From Megamerina dolium (lineage: Eukaryota > Arthropoda > Insecta > Diptera > Megamerinidae): a stretch of 64,000 nt of DNA. The stretch is from positions 52,920,508 to 52,984,507 of the forward strand of contig OY978528.1 of NCBI GenBank assembly GCA_963854835.1. Reading direction: 5' to 3'. The notes below the pieces were generated by a model. It was not told where the DNA came from. It saw nothing but the letters and a program-made list of their open reading frames with translations, and made no database searches. Positions within the stretch are counted from its first letter, which is position 1. Each line of letters begins with the position of its first letter. Below are positions 24,277 through 36,650 of the stretch, piece after piece. A program made the translations under genes and the position numbers.

Positions 24277-25879
24277 TACGAATAACAAATAAAGCGCCAC
24301 AACGTCGCGTCATTATGGGAACGCGACGTGCAAATTATTTTCGCCATTCCGTAAATATTTCAATAAAGGTTGTCACTATTGTTGTTAGTGTTATTTATTT
24401 ATTTATTTTTTATTTTTGTGCTATTTACTTCCTTTCCTTCTTCTACTTCTTCTTGTTCTTCTCTTCATAGGAGCAAACTTATTGGGAACAGCCTCAACGG
24501 TTGATTGAATCTCGTGGTACCTACGTACTTGATGTGCTGGTTGGTTGTATTTCGTGTCGGAATAATGAATGAATGAATGAATAAATGCATGGCAGGCAAA
24601 ATAATTATCGATACCGGTGGTGACGTGATGGTGAGTCTTCACGCAAAACAAGCACCCCTATACGATTTTCGTATAGACATTAAATTAATGGATATATAGG
24701 TATTGTATTATCATGAGAACAGCGAAAGATAAGCTCAAAGGAGAAGAGAAACACAGAAAACAAAGAAAATGGTTATAAATCAAATAAGTAGAAAAACGAA
24801 AAAAATAATGATGAACAATTCTCAATATCGATTGTAAACTTCCAACGCAATGGTCGTTAATCGGTAAAGTTTTTGGTCGGTATGTACTTACTCGTACACA
24901 ATTTCAAGCTAGTCAATTGCGATGCAAAGGCAAAGTTAATTTGTTTTGTAAATTCCCTCTTTTTGACTTTTTCTCCCAATTATACTATGGCAGAGTATGT
25001 AGTCATTAGCAACTATGAATACAATGGTTGGCAACAATATTGACAACGTCAACCAGAACAGCAACCACAACAACAACGAATTACTATGAACCAAAGTTTG
25101 GTGACACTTACGAGTACTTTGGCAATTGCTGTTTTGTATTATGATAGACCATTCTCAAGTGGCTATAACCCTTACAACAACCACTCAAATCTGTATATAC
25201 ATTTATGTATATTGTTGTTGCTCTTACTGCATATTATGTACATACATACATTTTAGATTATGTATATTTAGTATTCATATTATTTGTTGGATACTTTGGT
25301 ACTTCTTGGTACTACATATTATATGCAATTGTTCCATTGCTTTCGGTGACAGATATGAAAGCGAAAGAGATTTTACATTTCAAATTAAATACATATTTTT
25401 GTGGCAAATACATATGCATACAAATGTACAATACAAGTGAGTGGTGCAACATTTTCATGTGAATATAATTGCATAGATAATTGTTTTATTTTTCCCAAAT
25501 GAATAATTTTATGTAATTTATATTATTTTATTTCATTTTGCAACATATTGCAACATTTATACTATGATGTGTACTCGTACATTTACAAAATTGTTAGCAA
25601 CATGTTTCTAACATAACTATTATATTTCTTCCAGCCATATGTAACATTTGAATATTCAATATTTAAGAGAGAGTTAATTTTACCACGAAATTATAAATTA
25701 TAATTTTGAAATTTCATAAATAACTTTGTTGTTTGTTACTTCTTAAGAGACGTCGTCATAGATATAAAAATTAATAAGGTTGAAATTTTACAATTATTGT
25801 ATTTTGAAAATAATAGACAATATGCAATTAATTTATCATGAATAAATATTACAAAGTACAAATATAATATAATAACATT
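24277..25879. other. Non-coding stretch
   Basis: No supportable gene. TTC-rich run at about 24435-24460, GAATGAAT repeat at about 24565-24580, CAA repeats near 25060-25080; otherwise AT-rich. Confidence 0.5.
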
Positions 25880-25885
25880 ATACCG

Positions 25886-27099
25886 TTGCATCAATTTGGG
25901 TTCAGAGCAAAACATGGTAAAGTAGAACAAGTTCACAGAATAGTATCTAACATTACAAAAGCGTTCGAAGCAAAGCAGTACTGCTCAGCAGTATTTCTGG
26001 ACGTCGCACAAGCTTTTGATAAGGTTTGGCATGATGGCCTAATTCACAAAATCGGTTGTCTCTTTCCTGATAACATTTGCAAAATATTAAAGAGCTATCT
26101 GTTGAATAGGAAATTTATGGTTAAACAAAGATCGTATCTAACTCAAACACGTACGATAATGGCTGGGGTCCCGCAAGGAAGCGTCTTAGGTCCCTTTTTA
26201 TATCTAATCTACACTTCAGATATACCAACAAATGGCAATCTTTTCACATCAACTTTTGCAGACGATACAGCAATCTTGAGCGTCGATGATAATCCCAGTA
26301 AAGCGTCAGAAAAACTGCAAAGTCACTTAAAAAGAGTACAACACTGGCTGGAGACATGGCGTATTAGAATCAATGAATCAAAATGCGTCCATATGACTTT
26401 CACGTTGAACAGAAAAACATGCCCTCAACTACAAATTAATGGTCAAAAAATACCACAAAAAAACGAAGTGACCTATCTAGTCTTTCATCTCGATAGAAGG
26501 CTAACCTGGAAGAAGCACATTGAAACAAAGCAATCACATGCTAAATTAAAAGCAGCCAAACTTTATTGGTTGATTGGAAACGCCTCGAAATTGTCACTTC
26601 ATAATAAAATGCTTATATTCAAGTCCACCATTAAACCAATTTTTGTGTGTTTCAAACGAAATTTTTTGTGCCAAAACGTTGGAAATATTGAAAAAAATAT
26701 TGGTGATTCAACCATGTCGAAAAAAAATTTCACACAAACTCTTTGTTCGATATTTTTATCGATAGTAAAAATCGCAACGCACACAAAAGGTTGACTTGTT
26801 CCTAATGATGCCGTAACCAAACTAAATGACACATAGCAATAAAAATTCACAGAATAGTGGCTGACAGTTGTGCCAACCTGGGAGAAAAAAATTTTGAGAA
26901 TTTCCTTATTTGACAGAATATATATATCCTTCATGACATCACATGTTACATTTGTTTTCTTTAATTTATTAGAATGATGTACATACACATTGGTGTAGAA
27001 TCAACAAAATGTATTTTTTAGTATATAATCTTTGTATAATTATTGTTAGTTTCGTAAGAAAGATACAATAAATAGAAGAAAATGAAAAAAAAAAAATAA
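25886..27099 (+). pseudogene. Jockey-type non-LTR retrotransposon, RT fragment and probable 3' tail
   Basis: An open frame from 25886 holds the core of a reverse transcriptase: HQFGFRAKHGKVEQVHRI, AVFLDVAQAFDKVWHDGL, AGVPQGSVLGPFLYLIYTSD, the active-site TFADDTAILSVDD, a thumb with WLETWRIRINESKC, and KLYWLIGNASKLS. It keeps the catalytic Asp pair. At about 26645 the match stops (after STIKPIF), in place of the expected C-terminal block, and the sequence becomes unrelated. A poly(A)-like run at 27083-27096 may be the original 3' end. It is 5'-truncated: the frame starts at the fingers motif with no endonuclease domain before it. Confidence 0.75.
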
Positions 27100-27245
27100 A
27101 TTTATAATATTAAAGGTGATTACTGTTTGTTTATTTATTCTCAATTTTTCATATTACTTACTTACAATTCTTTTGTGAAAAAATTAAGTAATTTCGTTCA
27201 GTTTCAGCGTTTTTTCTTTAATAACTTTGTAACTCAACTAATAGC

Positions 27246-27705
27246 CTAGACAGACGGCAGCCTAATTCCGGATTACCGAGTTAATTCGAATTAACTCGGG
27301 CTTTAACTGCAGCTAATCCGCATAAACTCTATGAGTTAATTCTCAAAATAAAAGAGGATTAGGGCAATTTACGATGGCAACACTGCTGAAAATTGTCTAT
27401 TGTGAATTTTTCTCCATCCATTTTACAAACCATTAGGTGTGTTCGCTAACAAAAAACTTCCAACAACTGTTAACAGTTTTCAACATGAAAAGTGTTGGCG
27501 AACAAATAAATCCAGCTGTCAATTACAAATTGTGAATGTCAATTTACAAGTTTCTGATAGTTTTCAGTTCACGTACTTCTTGTAGATTTTCTCATATCGA
27601 GAGTGACAGATGACAGAAATTGATAGTGATAGTAATGTAAGTGAGCAGACCTAATAAAACAGCAATCAGCCGTTTAGTTAATCCGCAATATTGCCGTCTG
27701 TCTGG
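27246..27705. mobile_element. Inverted-repeat element (MITE-like), 460 bp, highly palindromic
   Basis: Ends CTAGACAGACGGCA (27246-27259) and TGCCGTCTGTCTGG (27692-27705) are inverted repeats with one mismatch; a CGGATTA match follows a few bases further in on both sides. Inside are a perfect 24-bp palindrome (27276-27299), a 14-bp palindrome AACTGTTAACAGTT (27465-27478), and an inner inverted repeat TGTTCGCTAACA / TGTTGGCGAACA (27440-27451 / 27493-27504). No coding capacity and no clear target-site duplication. Superfamily not identified. Confidence 0.6.
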
Positions 27706-27959
27706 TTATTATTGGCTAAAGACAGTTTGTATAGTAGGTACAATTATATAGTCTTGTATTGTACGTGTTATATGTGCATATATCTATGTATCAGCATATG
27801 TGCATACTATCGTACAAGCTTAAAAAGGTGATAAATATAAGTTAAAAGTTCTTTTTATCGATATGCATTTTTTTCATAAAGAATTCAATTGTTTTGCAAT
27901 ATATGACAGCGCGATTCATGAGGTTTATGTGTACGAAATAATGGTTACTTCATATAAGA

Positions 27960-28770
27960 TGAAGTTATTCTTTATTTAGGTCGATACGCTTTTGCCTACT
28001 TCAAACACTCCCTGAAAAATATGATTTGTCAAATTCTGCAAAATGCAATTCTTCATCGACAGTGGCCTGCTCTTTTGAATCAAATTTCTTTCTTCCGAGT
28101 CCTAATATCTTTTTCGGAACAAAAAAGGTCAAAAAAGGAAATACAGTGTTTTTTCAACAATTCGTAACTTAGTTCATGCAATTTGGCCGCCACAATTGTG
28201 AATGAATGTGTATTATCCTGCTAAAAGAGCACTTTCTTTATGAGTTATATGGGTCTTTTTTAGTTAATTGTTATTTATCTTGTATTCCCTTTCAGCACAC
28301 AGCCTATTAATGCTTTAACTATTATTCTTCTTACATCACAAAAAATCATAGGCATGACCTCATCAGCCCATGGCACCACCTTTGCATTCACCGGTGCATA
28401 TTCATCCTAGGTTCCTTAAAATAGTCATACTGAATGTAACAACATTTCATCGACAGCAATAACTCTATGCTAAAACTCCTGTGAATTTTCCATTAAAAGG
28501 TACAAAGCATGTCTTGCCGTTGTCAGCCATATCCGATTTCTGTCTACCGCGAGCAATTGCGACATTCAACGGGCTATCACCTTTATCATAGCACCATTTT
28601 TTTGTAATGCTGTTTCGTATGACACATCTACGGTCTCTTCTACATACTTCACGCGCTTTTATATTCACGAAATATTTCACGGTTGCCATGGATGGTGAAG
28701 GGTTCCCATAGACAGCATTTGATTTTGCTTTCCTTAGAATATCTTCGCATGTTTTTCCACACAAAAATTT
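27960..28770 (-). pseudogene. Degraded mariner transposase
   Basis: Minus-strand pieces in the right order: AVYGNPSPSMATVKYFVN (about 28707-28655), equal to the helix-turn-helix part 'VYGN.APS.ATV..W...F' of mariner transposases; APVNAKVVPWADEVMPMIF (about 28395-28340), the 'P..AK..PSA.KVM..VFWD' strand; and KFDSKEQATVDEELHFAEFD (about 28080-28025), the C-terminal 'KF.S.EE......YFAE' block. Stops and frame changes lie between them, and the catalytic DD(34)D residues are not recognisable in order. Dead copy; the ends were not found. Confidence 0.55.
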
Positions 28771-29500
28771 TAAGTGATTGATGAGTGGTTATTGCTTTTT
28801 TTTCATTTATCGTGCAATGAATATGTTTGATTTTTTTTAAATATTCATGAAGTCTGTATTTCTTTCTATCAAAGGCAAATGGAAATTTCACTTCAATTGA
28901 ATCTGTTTTGTTTACAGAGAGTTCAACATTTTTCACTAATTTTGGTGTGGTCATCACAAGAAGAGTGCATTTGTGAACTCAATTCCTGATATAATGATGA
29001 ACCACAATCAAGGACCGAAATATATATAAAAAATATTCGGATTCCGATTCATCGATGAATATCGTGAAGGTCGTCCACAAGTGGATGCTGAACGATACCC
29101 ATTTACTTAGCAGAACTCTTTGAAGATATCAACCATCTAAGACACCACTCTGCGATTGTTTTATACAGTGAAGTATTGTAGTAGCTCAGTAAGCAATCGA
29201 AGAACATTGAATTTGAAGTGAAGCATTTTACATACATGTTTTTATGCATGCTGTGTTCGTTAGTTCGCAAATTTTACCGTATACACCTATAGATCGGGGT
29301 AAAGAAAAGTTCACCGGCGCGGTCAGAAAAGGGACGGGCATGAAAAAGCCGTTTGAAATTTTCATTCAAATTGTTATACATTTATTTTAGATTGTAAAAA
29401 ATTATAATATATAAATGAAATAAAGTATGTGAAAGTATCTGTTCAACGGATGAAGAATGAACCAAATCAGTCCAGTGGAACCCGAGATATTACGATTTAA
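28771..29500. other. Non-coding stretch
   Basis: No supportable gene. A minus-strand frame at 28649-28957 starts MMTTPKLVKNVELSV and overlaps the mariner remnant; I see no family signal in its first part. Confidence 0.4.
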
Positions 29501-29501
29501 G

Positions 29502-29515
29502 TAACACAGAAATTG
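29502..29515. repeat. Left copy of a 14-bp direct repeat (target-site duplication)
   Basis: TAACACAGAAATTG, repeated exactly at 30144-30157 on the other side of the non-LTR fragment. Length and position fit the duplication made by target-primed reverse transcription. Confidence 0.7.
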
Positions 29516-30143
29516 CTTATGTGGGTGATGGGACACATTGATATAGAACAAAATGAAGCTGCAGACGCCTCGGCTAGACAAGGATCTAAAGCCGAATTTT
29601 ATGGGTCAGAACCAGTAGTTGCTCTTAGTATCGGGACGGTGAAGGCAAAGGTCGAAAATTGGATAAAGAAACTCAATCTCACAAGATGGGAGTGTTTGTC
29701 CACTTGTAGATAGGCAAAGGCTTTGTTGAGGCTACCAAGGTGCAGTGAATTAGGGAGGACTCTCAGTCGGGGACGGCTTACTCTGAGCTGGTTGACTGCA
29801 CTAATAACTGGGCGTGACAATTTCAGGTACCACCTCGGCAAGATGGGGCTTGTTGAGGAGGAGGATGCTGATATTTGCACATTATGAATGAAAGAGGCAG
29901 AGGCAGCGGCGCACATAGTGTGCCAATGTCCTGCATTGGCATGCAAGAGGATGTCCACACTAGGTCGACAGTTTGTTGATGAACTTGAAATTTTGAACAT
30001 ACCCCACAAAGATATGTTTGAAATAACGAGTGATATTATTATGAGGAAGGATGTAGAAGAATTTTGCAACCAAACGAATAATTAACATACGATTTGGGAC
30101 CCAGACGAAGTCGTCTTATTCGGCTAATCCCTAAAATATATAC
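29516..30143 (+). mobile_element. 5'-truncated non-LTR retrotransposon end (RNase H and CCHC region)
   Basis: A 628-bp insertion framed by an exact 14-bp duplication. Its first codons belong to the RNase H motif LMWVMGHIDIEQNEAADASA (family form 'WVPGH.GI.GNE.AD.LA'), so truncation happened inside that domain. After a stop (TAG, 29710-29712) the same frame class continues with the family's tail, including the zinc-knuckle CxxC...H...C: DICTL, a TGA in place of the second Cys codon, then AAHIVCQCPALACKR. It ends with CGGCTAATCCCTAAAATATATAC and has no poly(A), as in I/LOA-type elements. Dead. Confidence 0.75.
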
Positions 30144-30157
30144 TAACACAGAAATTG
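30144..30157. repeat. Right copy of the 14-bp direct repeat
   Basis: TAACACAGAAATTG, identical to 29502-29515. Confidence 0.7.
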
Positions 30158-33009
30158 ACAAAACTTTGTCATTTTTCTAAACTTTGACCTAACTGTATAC
30201 CGTTAAAAAAATTTGTTCAGAGAAAAATCCTGACACACGTGAAAACTTATTTTATGTAAAGAATTGAAAAAAAATATTTGGCCGTGCGATTTAAAAAATA
30301 AGTAATATATAATTACGATCATAAAATTGTTAACTAACGTTACACAATTTTATTCAGACCCCCCAATGTTCTTCTCACTGTCATCTAGTAGAGATATCTC
30401 TATTCTAATGGTGGCATATAGAAATTGTTTATTGTATTAATACACTATTACCATTTTTTTTTGTCTACAACATATGATCTAATGACAGAGGTAAGTAGTG
30501 TGACTTGGCTTGTTACTTTGTTAAAATTCACCCTTTATAATTCATAGAAATTTAACTGTAAGTCCCACCTGTTCAATTTGTGCCTAATTTGTTGCTCTAA
30601 CAAAATTTTATTGCATCCAATTAAGACAGGCATCAAAGGGTGTATCGTATGTAGTTATGTCTAGTATGTTTTCAAATGCTTAACATCATATATTTGTAAA
30701 TTCGTTTTTATTAACAACATAATCAGTTGCAGCATATGCTGCATGCATGTCATTATTATTCGTATTATTATGCTTGAGCCCTTTGAGCTATAAAATTATA
30801 AAATTCCTCTACGCTCATATGTATGCGTAGCATTTCAAGCATAATTAAATGGTGCAGACATACGTATACGCTTGTAGTTATGTAAGTATATGTATATATG
30901 TATGCATAGGTATGTTTGTATATTTAAATAGCGTATTAATTTATTATCAAAACCATTGGAATCCTTTTTCGAAATTGCGATTATACGGTTGCTGTTGTTG
31001 TTGTTGTTATTCCGACTGCATTGCATTACATTGTAAAGAGATCCGCTGTTGTTAAAATAATTAATTAATAAATTAATTATGCCATTATATTGCGCACACA
31101 CGTATGCATGCATATGGGTGTACGTATGTGAATAGAACAAAGCCAAATCTACCACAATTTCCTGTATACATACAACACTTATCGACATCATCATGTAAGT
31201 ATATGTACTCGTACGTAGTATAGACTGGCATATAGCGGTGGCGTATCGTATGTAAATGCTGCTTTTTTGAGAATATGATAATTTACAATGCTTATTAAAT
31301 ATATACACATAAAATACTCATATGTACGCACATTAGCACACGTATAGTAAGTAAATATGTAGGTACATATTTTTAAAGTTCAAAATTTCCGGTATGCGAC
31401 ATATGTATGTCCGTATATACACGTATGTACATATTGGTATATTCATGAGCATACAAAAAAAAGGGCCGAATATAAAAATGTTGGTATGTAAAGCATGCCA
31501 CAAAACATACTCTCGTCATGGATATGTACCTATGTATGTACTTGTATCTATACGCATTTACCCGCAGGAGGTGACTTAATTAAACTGGCGCTGAAACAAA
31601 ATGCAACTGAACAACAATACACGTAGGTAATAATAAGCAACAAAAGCATTAACACTGACATTGAGTTTTAACTGCTAATTAGTTGTGTTATGTGTTGTGT
31701 AAATAAATTTATTATATGTATCAGGATGGAAATGATGCTGGAGTCGAGTGGGGTACCTACATACAAATATATGAGTAGGTACCTACATATATAACGCGAG
31801 TACCTACTATATGATAATGATTGGAGTGAACAAGAAAAAGTATGAAAATACCTCAATTTATCGAAATAATTATGTATGCAGATTTCAGCATAAAATGAAG
31901 CACTGATTTCGGCTAGAATGTGTGTTCTGTTTATGATTTACATTTTGTCCTTAATTCTATAAGATGTTCTGCTATACGGCTACTCACATATTTAAAATAC
32001 GCTTAGGCCAGTATATGGGAAAATTGCATTAACGTCGGCTTCAGTGTATGACAACTTGATCATCTATGAACAGTTAACTAGAAATTGAATAAATGCATTA
32101 AAAATTAGATCACTCTCTATATTTCTCTCTATTTATAGCCATATTATTCGAGGCACATTACTTCATCGAACCTTTTCACATATTTTTGACAATATTTAAA
32201 ATATTTTAATGCAATATTTTATAAAATTTTTTGAGGTGATAATACAAATATGGCATATATTCTGATCTTCGATCGAATTCATCTCCTGAATAGTGGAAAA
32301 ATGGTATACCATTTTTATTTTAAATATATTTTAAAAATTCAAAGTTATTAATGTTAATTTTCTAAACTAATTTCGAATTAAGTAGAAATACTAATTTTTT
32401 ATGTTAACAAAAACAATAATACCTTAGCTTAGATATCCCAATCTATGAAATAGATAAACATACTTCCGAAATGTCATACTTTTGTGCTTGAGATAGGCGT
32501 GGCTTTGATGCGATAACGGTGTGTTTTTCGTCCGATTCCGCCCATTGTCGGATACATTTATTTATGGATATATGTATTTATATGCACCAAAAGTTTTCTC
32601 CTTTGCTTTGTATTTTCGTCAGCAAATTGTAAACACACGGTAGGTACATACGCCTACCTACGTACGGACGTATCATAGGAGTAATTTTAATATTATTTCG
32701 TCGATTCTCAAACTCTTCTATCAATTAGAAAACACAATACGTAACGAGTTTCACCTCGATAACGTCAAATTTTCGTGGCGGCAGTTTAAAAACATATATC
32801 TGGAAACATACTTTTGTATGGAAGCTAGGTGTAAGATTCATAATCATATGAAGCACGTTTCACCTTGATTACTTTATATTATCGGAAACCGATTATCCGA
32901 TTATCCGATTACGTCGGCACACGCTAGCAGCATGACACTTTTATTGAAGATAGCCGTAGCATAATGCAGCTCGTATAATTTTCCCATAATAAGATTAAAG
33001 AAGTCACAC
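30158..33009. other. Non-coding stretch rich in TATGTA/CATACA microsatellite
   Basis: No supportable gene. Many GTATG/CATAC strings (30800-31450), a GTT/GCT triplet run near 30985-31010, and a small tandem CCGATTAT repeat at about 32888-32908. Confidence 0.5.
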
Positions 33010-34380
33010 GATAATAAATTACCTTGTCTGAAAACTCGTTCGGAGGGGAGAGGTCCTTCCCAATTTTCACTGCACAACGAGAGTTAAGCAGTGTCACTCT
33101 GCAAAGTCGTATGAGCTTTGTGTATCAAATTCAGATATAGTTGTGTAGAGGTAATCCCTTATCGGACTGTCGAAAGCGGCTTTATAATCGACGAATAGGT
33201 GATGTGTGTCGATCTGTATTTCTTGGGTCTTTTCCAGGATTTGGCGTCTGAATCCACACTGATAAGGCCCAATCAGGTTGCTGAGCATAGGCTTCAATCT
33301 TTCACACAATATGCACGATAAAACCTTGTATGCTATGCTCAGGAGACTTATTGGCGCAAATTGTGGGGGCCTCCTTTCTTATGTATGGGGCAGAGAACAC
33401 TGAGACTCCAATCATCGGGCATTTTTAATTTAAGTTCGTCTGACCATATTCTGCTTATCAGCGGGTGCATGCAGGTGATCAGCTCATCGTCTCTGGTCTT
33501 AAACCACTCGGCAGGCAGGTCATCAGTACCTGCTGCTTTGTTATTCTTCAGCCTCATTATGGTTGTTTTAACCTCGTCATGGTTGGGTTGTGAAACGTCA
33601 ATACCATCATCCGTAATTGGGGTGTTCGGGCAATCTCTTCCACTGGCGGAATTGTTCGCAGTATCGCCATTCAGTAACTTGGAGAAGTGTTCCCTCCATA
33701 GACTCAGTACGCTCTGGACATGTGTAACCAGATTCCCATTTCCGTCACGGCAGGAAGAGGCTCCGGGATTTAAACCGCCACTCAGGCGCTTGATCTTCTC
33801 GAAGATTTTTCGAGTCGCCGTCGCAGTGTCTTTCTTGTTATCTCTTCTTACGCCTGAAAATACGTCTCTCCGCACTTCTTTTCTCTGTGTACTACTCCTT
33901 AACAGCTCGTGCCGCGCTTGGAAGCAGGGTTTTTCTGTAGTTGGGGTCTTTCTTTGCGGTAGCGTCGCGACACTCCTGATTATACCACTCATTCCTCAGA
34001 GGATGGTAGTAACTGATTACCTCTTCGACAGCAGCAGTCATGGAGTGGGATATGTGTGTCCACCGTGCATATGTATCATCAAGTTGGGGAGTGTTCTGCC
34101 TAAGCAGATCCGAGAACCGAGTGGCAAAAGCATCTGCTGTCTCTGGTGATCGCAGCTTACTGACATCAAGCTTTCTCTGTGTGGGACTTCGTTTATTATT
34201 TGTGACACATAATCGTGTACGCACCCTGGCTGCAACAAGATTGTGATCCGAGTCGATGCTGGCACCATCGATCGATTTCACGTCCATCACACTGGAAGCA
34301 TGCGTTCCATCAATCACCACGTGATCAATTTTGTTTCTAGTTCGCTGACCTGGAGACAACCATGTCGCTTTGTGGACATC
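33010..34380 (-). pseudogene. RTE-type non-LTR retrotransposon, endonuclease end to RT palm
   Basis: Minus strand, in order: the endonuclease C terminus LSPGQRTRNKIDHVVIDG then SIDSDHNLVAARVRTRLC (about 34365-34200; note the SDH motif), a linker with WYNQECRDATAKK, the region before the RT with SLWREHFSKLLNGD, fingers NNKAAGTDDLPAEWFK and SLCPIHKKG-like VLCPIHKKG, then after a frameshift LLSIAYKVLS-type sequence, GPYQCGFR, and THHLFVDYKAAFDS. Between CGFR and RQILEKTQ a short block is missing. The element stops at GKDLSPPNEFSDK before the catalytic FxDD, so no active polymerase remains. It looks less decayed than the other copies: frames of 150-214 codons survive. Confidence 0.8.
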
Positions 34381-36324
34381 AAAGTATCATACTTCCATGA
34401 TGATTTCTAAAGTGGCATATGAATTTTAAATAAACTCAGGAAAGGTGTTCCTTTGAACTTGAAACGGAACGGTTTTCTTCTATGTGGAACTAAATAACTA
34501 ACTTTTAGTAATTTTCATGTTATCCTTTAACAAAATACCTTAGATATGCCATACCCGGATTGTATATATAAAGGAGTAAACTTACAATCGTCTCGTAAAC
34601 ATGTGCGCAGGGTTAAATATTTATTTTTACATTATTAATAACATATACAGCTCAAAATGTTTTACTTTTTATTATTAGCACATGTGTAGGATATCAATGT
34701 TGAGAATTGCTTAAAAAAACCACCAATCTACCTGTTTCGAAAAGAGTTAAAAAAAAATAAAATTTGGTTATTTTTATAGACAAACCATATGTGGTCTTAC
34801 TTCATATGCAATATGAACACACTTGTATGTAAATTGACTATGTAATTGATCTGATACCATAGTTATTTTTGTAACGCGGTGTATTGTATATACTTACATT
34901 TAATATAGTTATAACATACAATACATGCATACATACATGCGTACACATATATGCGTCATACCTCTTATTGTCCCTGGTATGCTAATTAACTTGTATATCA
35001 AGTTGCATTAATTTATATATGTGTATACATATTTTACATATATGTGTATAAACAATTTTGTAAAAACATTTTTACGGCTTTTTTCTCTCTCTCTCTCTTT
35101 TTTGTTTTTGCTATTTACATTATGATTACAATGTAGTATGAAATACATACATCATATTTATGTAAGGTATATATTTGCATATATTTACGAGTATGTTGTT
35201 ATCTATGCATGTACATATAAATTTATATGCTGGTAATTACCATAGAATTTTCTTATAAATATTTGCACAATTCAAGTATTTGTAGTATGTACTCGTATGT
35301 ATATGAAATGAAAAGCAGAAATGAAAGCATTAATTAAGATTTTGCATTGTTTGGCGAAGACAATAAAAGTGAGAATTTATATGCATAATAGATTTATTAG
35401 TATACGTATGCAAGTATCTATTTAAATATAATTAAATTATATTGAAATATGATTCGGTTGAACAAAGGTGCATACCTGGGTATTACAATTATCCCAATCG
35501 GTTGGATGATAACAGCTCAAACTGCAGACTCTTTCCTATTCTGTATTCTGTAATATCTTCATCTGGCACTTGAATGCATCGCAATTCAAAAATGAATAAT
35601 TTCTGAAATATTTTATCAACTTGTAAAGGCATTTATGTAATTATGTCTATAATTTTGACTTGGACTCATTATATTTACAACAAATAGTAAATTTGAACAA
35701 CACATTTGTAATTCATATTTCGATCAAATTTCATTATGAATATATTTTGGGGCTTGGACTATGTCATTATGTATTATGTATAACATCAGTTAAATTATAG
35801 TTTGCAGGACTTCATCATTTTGTGGTAATTTTCAATTACCTTTTGTCACATTTCGGCTAGTATTTCGACTATAACTCCACAAATATTGGATAATGTTTGT
35901 AAATGGTTTATACAAATAAAAAAAAACTATGTTTTCATAGCCTCACAAAAAAGCTCAAATGGGGATAAAGCGCATGATCGCTTGAAAACCCATTGACTTT
36001 GCCACATCGCCACTTCTCGGAGACTTTTATTGTAACTGAGCCAAAATGGGCCATGCTGTATGGTTTGTGGTATCACATTTTTGAAGATATTTAATGTTTG
36101 GATTTATATTTTCAATTTAGGGCAGAAAGAAAGTTAATTTTTATACGGCTATAGCGCTAAGTATAGACAGTCATTGTAGCTGCATCGGGTCCATGGTACC
36201 ACCAGGTCACAATGCAAGACATATTGTCAGTATTCAAATATACTTTGCCCTCTCCTATTTTTGGAATTTAACTTACACAAATACGACAATTTTTTCTTTA
36301 TGCTTTATACCGCTATCGCTATCT
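34381..36324. other. Non-coding stretch
   Basis: No supportable gene. CT dinucleotide run at about 35083-35100; otherwise AT-rich with GTATG strings. Confidence 0.5.
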
Positions 36325-36650
36325 AGGGCAGGTCTGACAAAAACACAGTCCGCGGGCCGCATGCGGCACCCGACCTATACTTTTGTTGTCAGCGACTTAC
36401 TTTTTTAATCTACGGTGAAATGCGAAAATAAATTTTATAAGTAAATTTCATTTTTGTAGCATCCCAAATAATGAAGCGATTAGTTATTCGTATGACAATA
36501 AGTGAAATTATAGTTAGTAATGTTATGATTGTTCTTAAAATCTCGACGATTTCCCAAATCCTTCGATTTATTATTTTTCTTTAGCCCCTCCAGTATACGT
36601 AGTAATTTGTATTGGCTCCGACACGTATCTGGCTTGGACGGCCCTGATCT
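36325..36650. mobile_element. hAT-like short element (tentative)
   Basis: TAGGGCAGGTCTGACAAAAA at the left and TTGGACGGCCCTGATCTAG at the right form imperfect inverted ends of the CAGGGC.GTC kind, and a GCGGGCCGCATGCGGC palindromic block lies just inside the left end. Both are common in hAT-type non-autonomous elements. The ends are diverged and an 8-bp duplication is not evident. Confidence 0.4.

Noticed and set aside
28649..28957. 102-codon minus-strand frame (MMTTPKLVKNV...)
   Set aside because: Overlaps the mariner remnant in another frame and shows no independent motif.
33361..34149. 262-codon plus-strand open frame
   Set aside because: It is the complement of the RTE-type endonuclease and RT region, which has clear family motifs on the minus strand.
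36325..36650. 8-bp hAT target-site duplication
   Set aside because: ATCTAG occurs on both sides, but it overlaps the proposed ends and does not give an 8-bp match when the ends are aligned.
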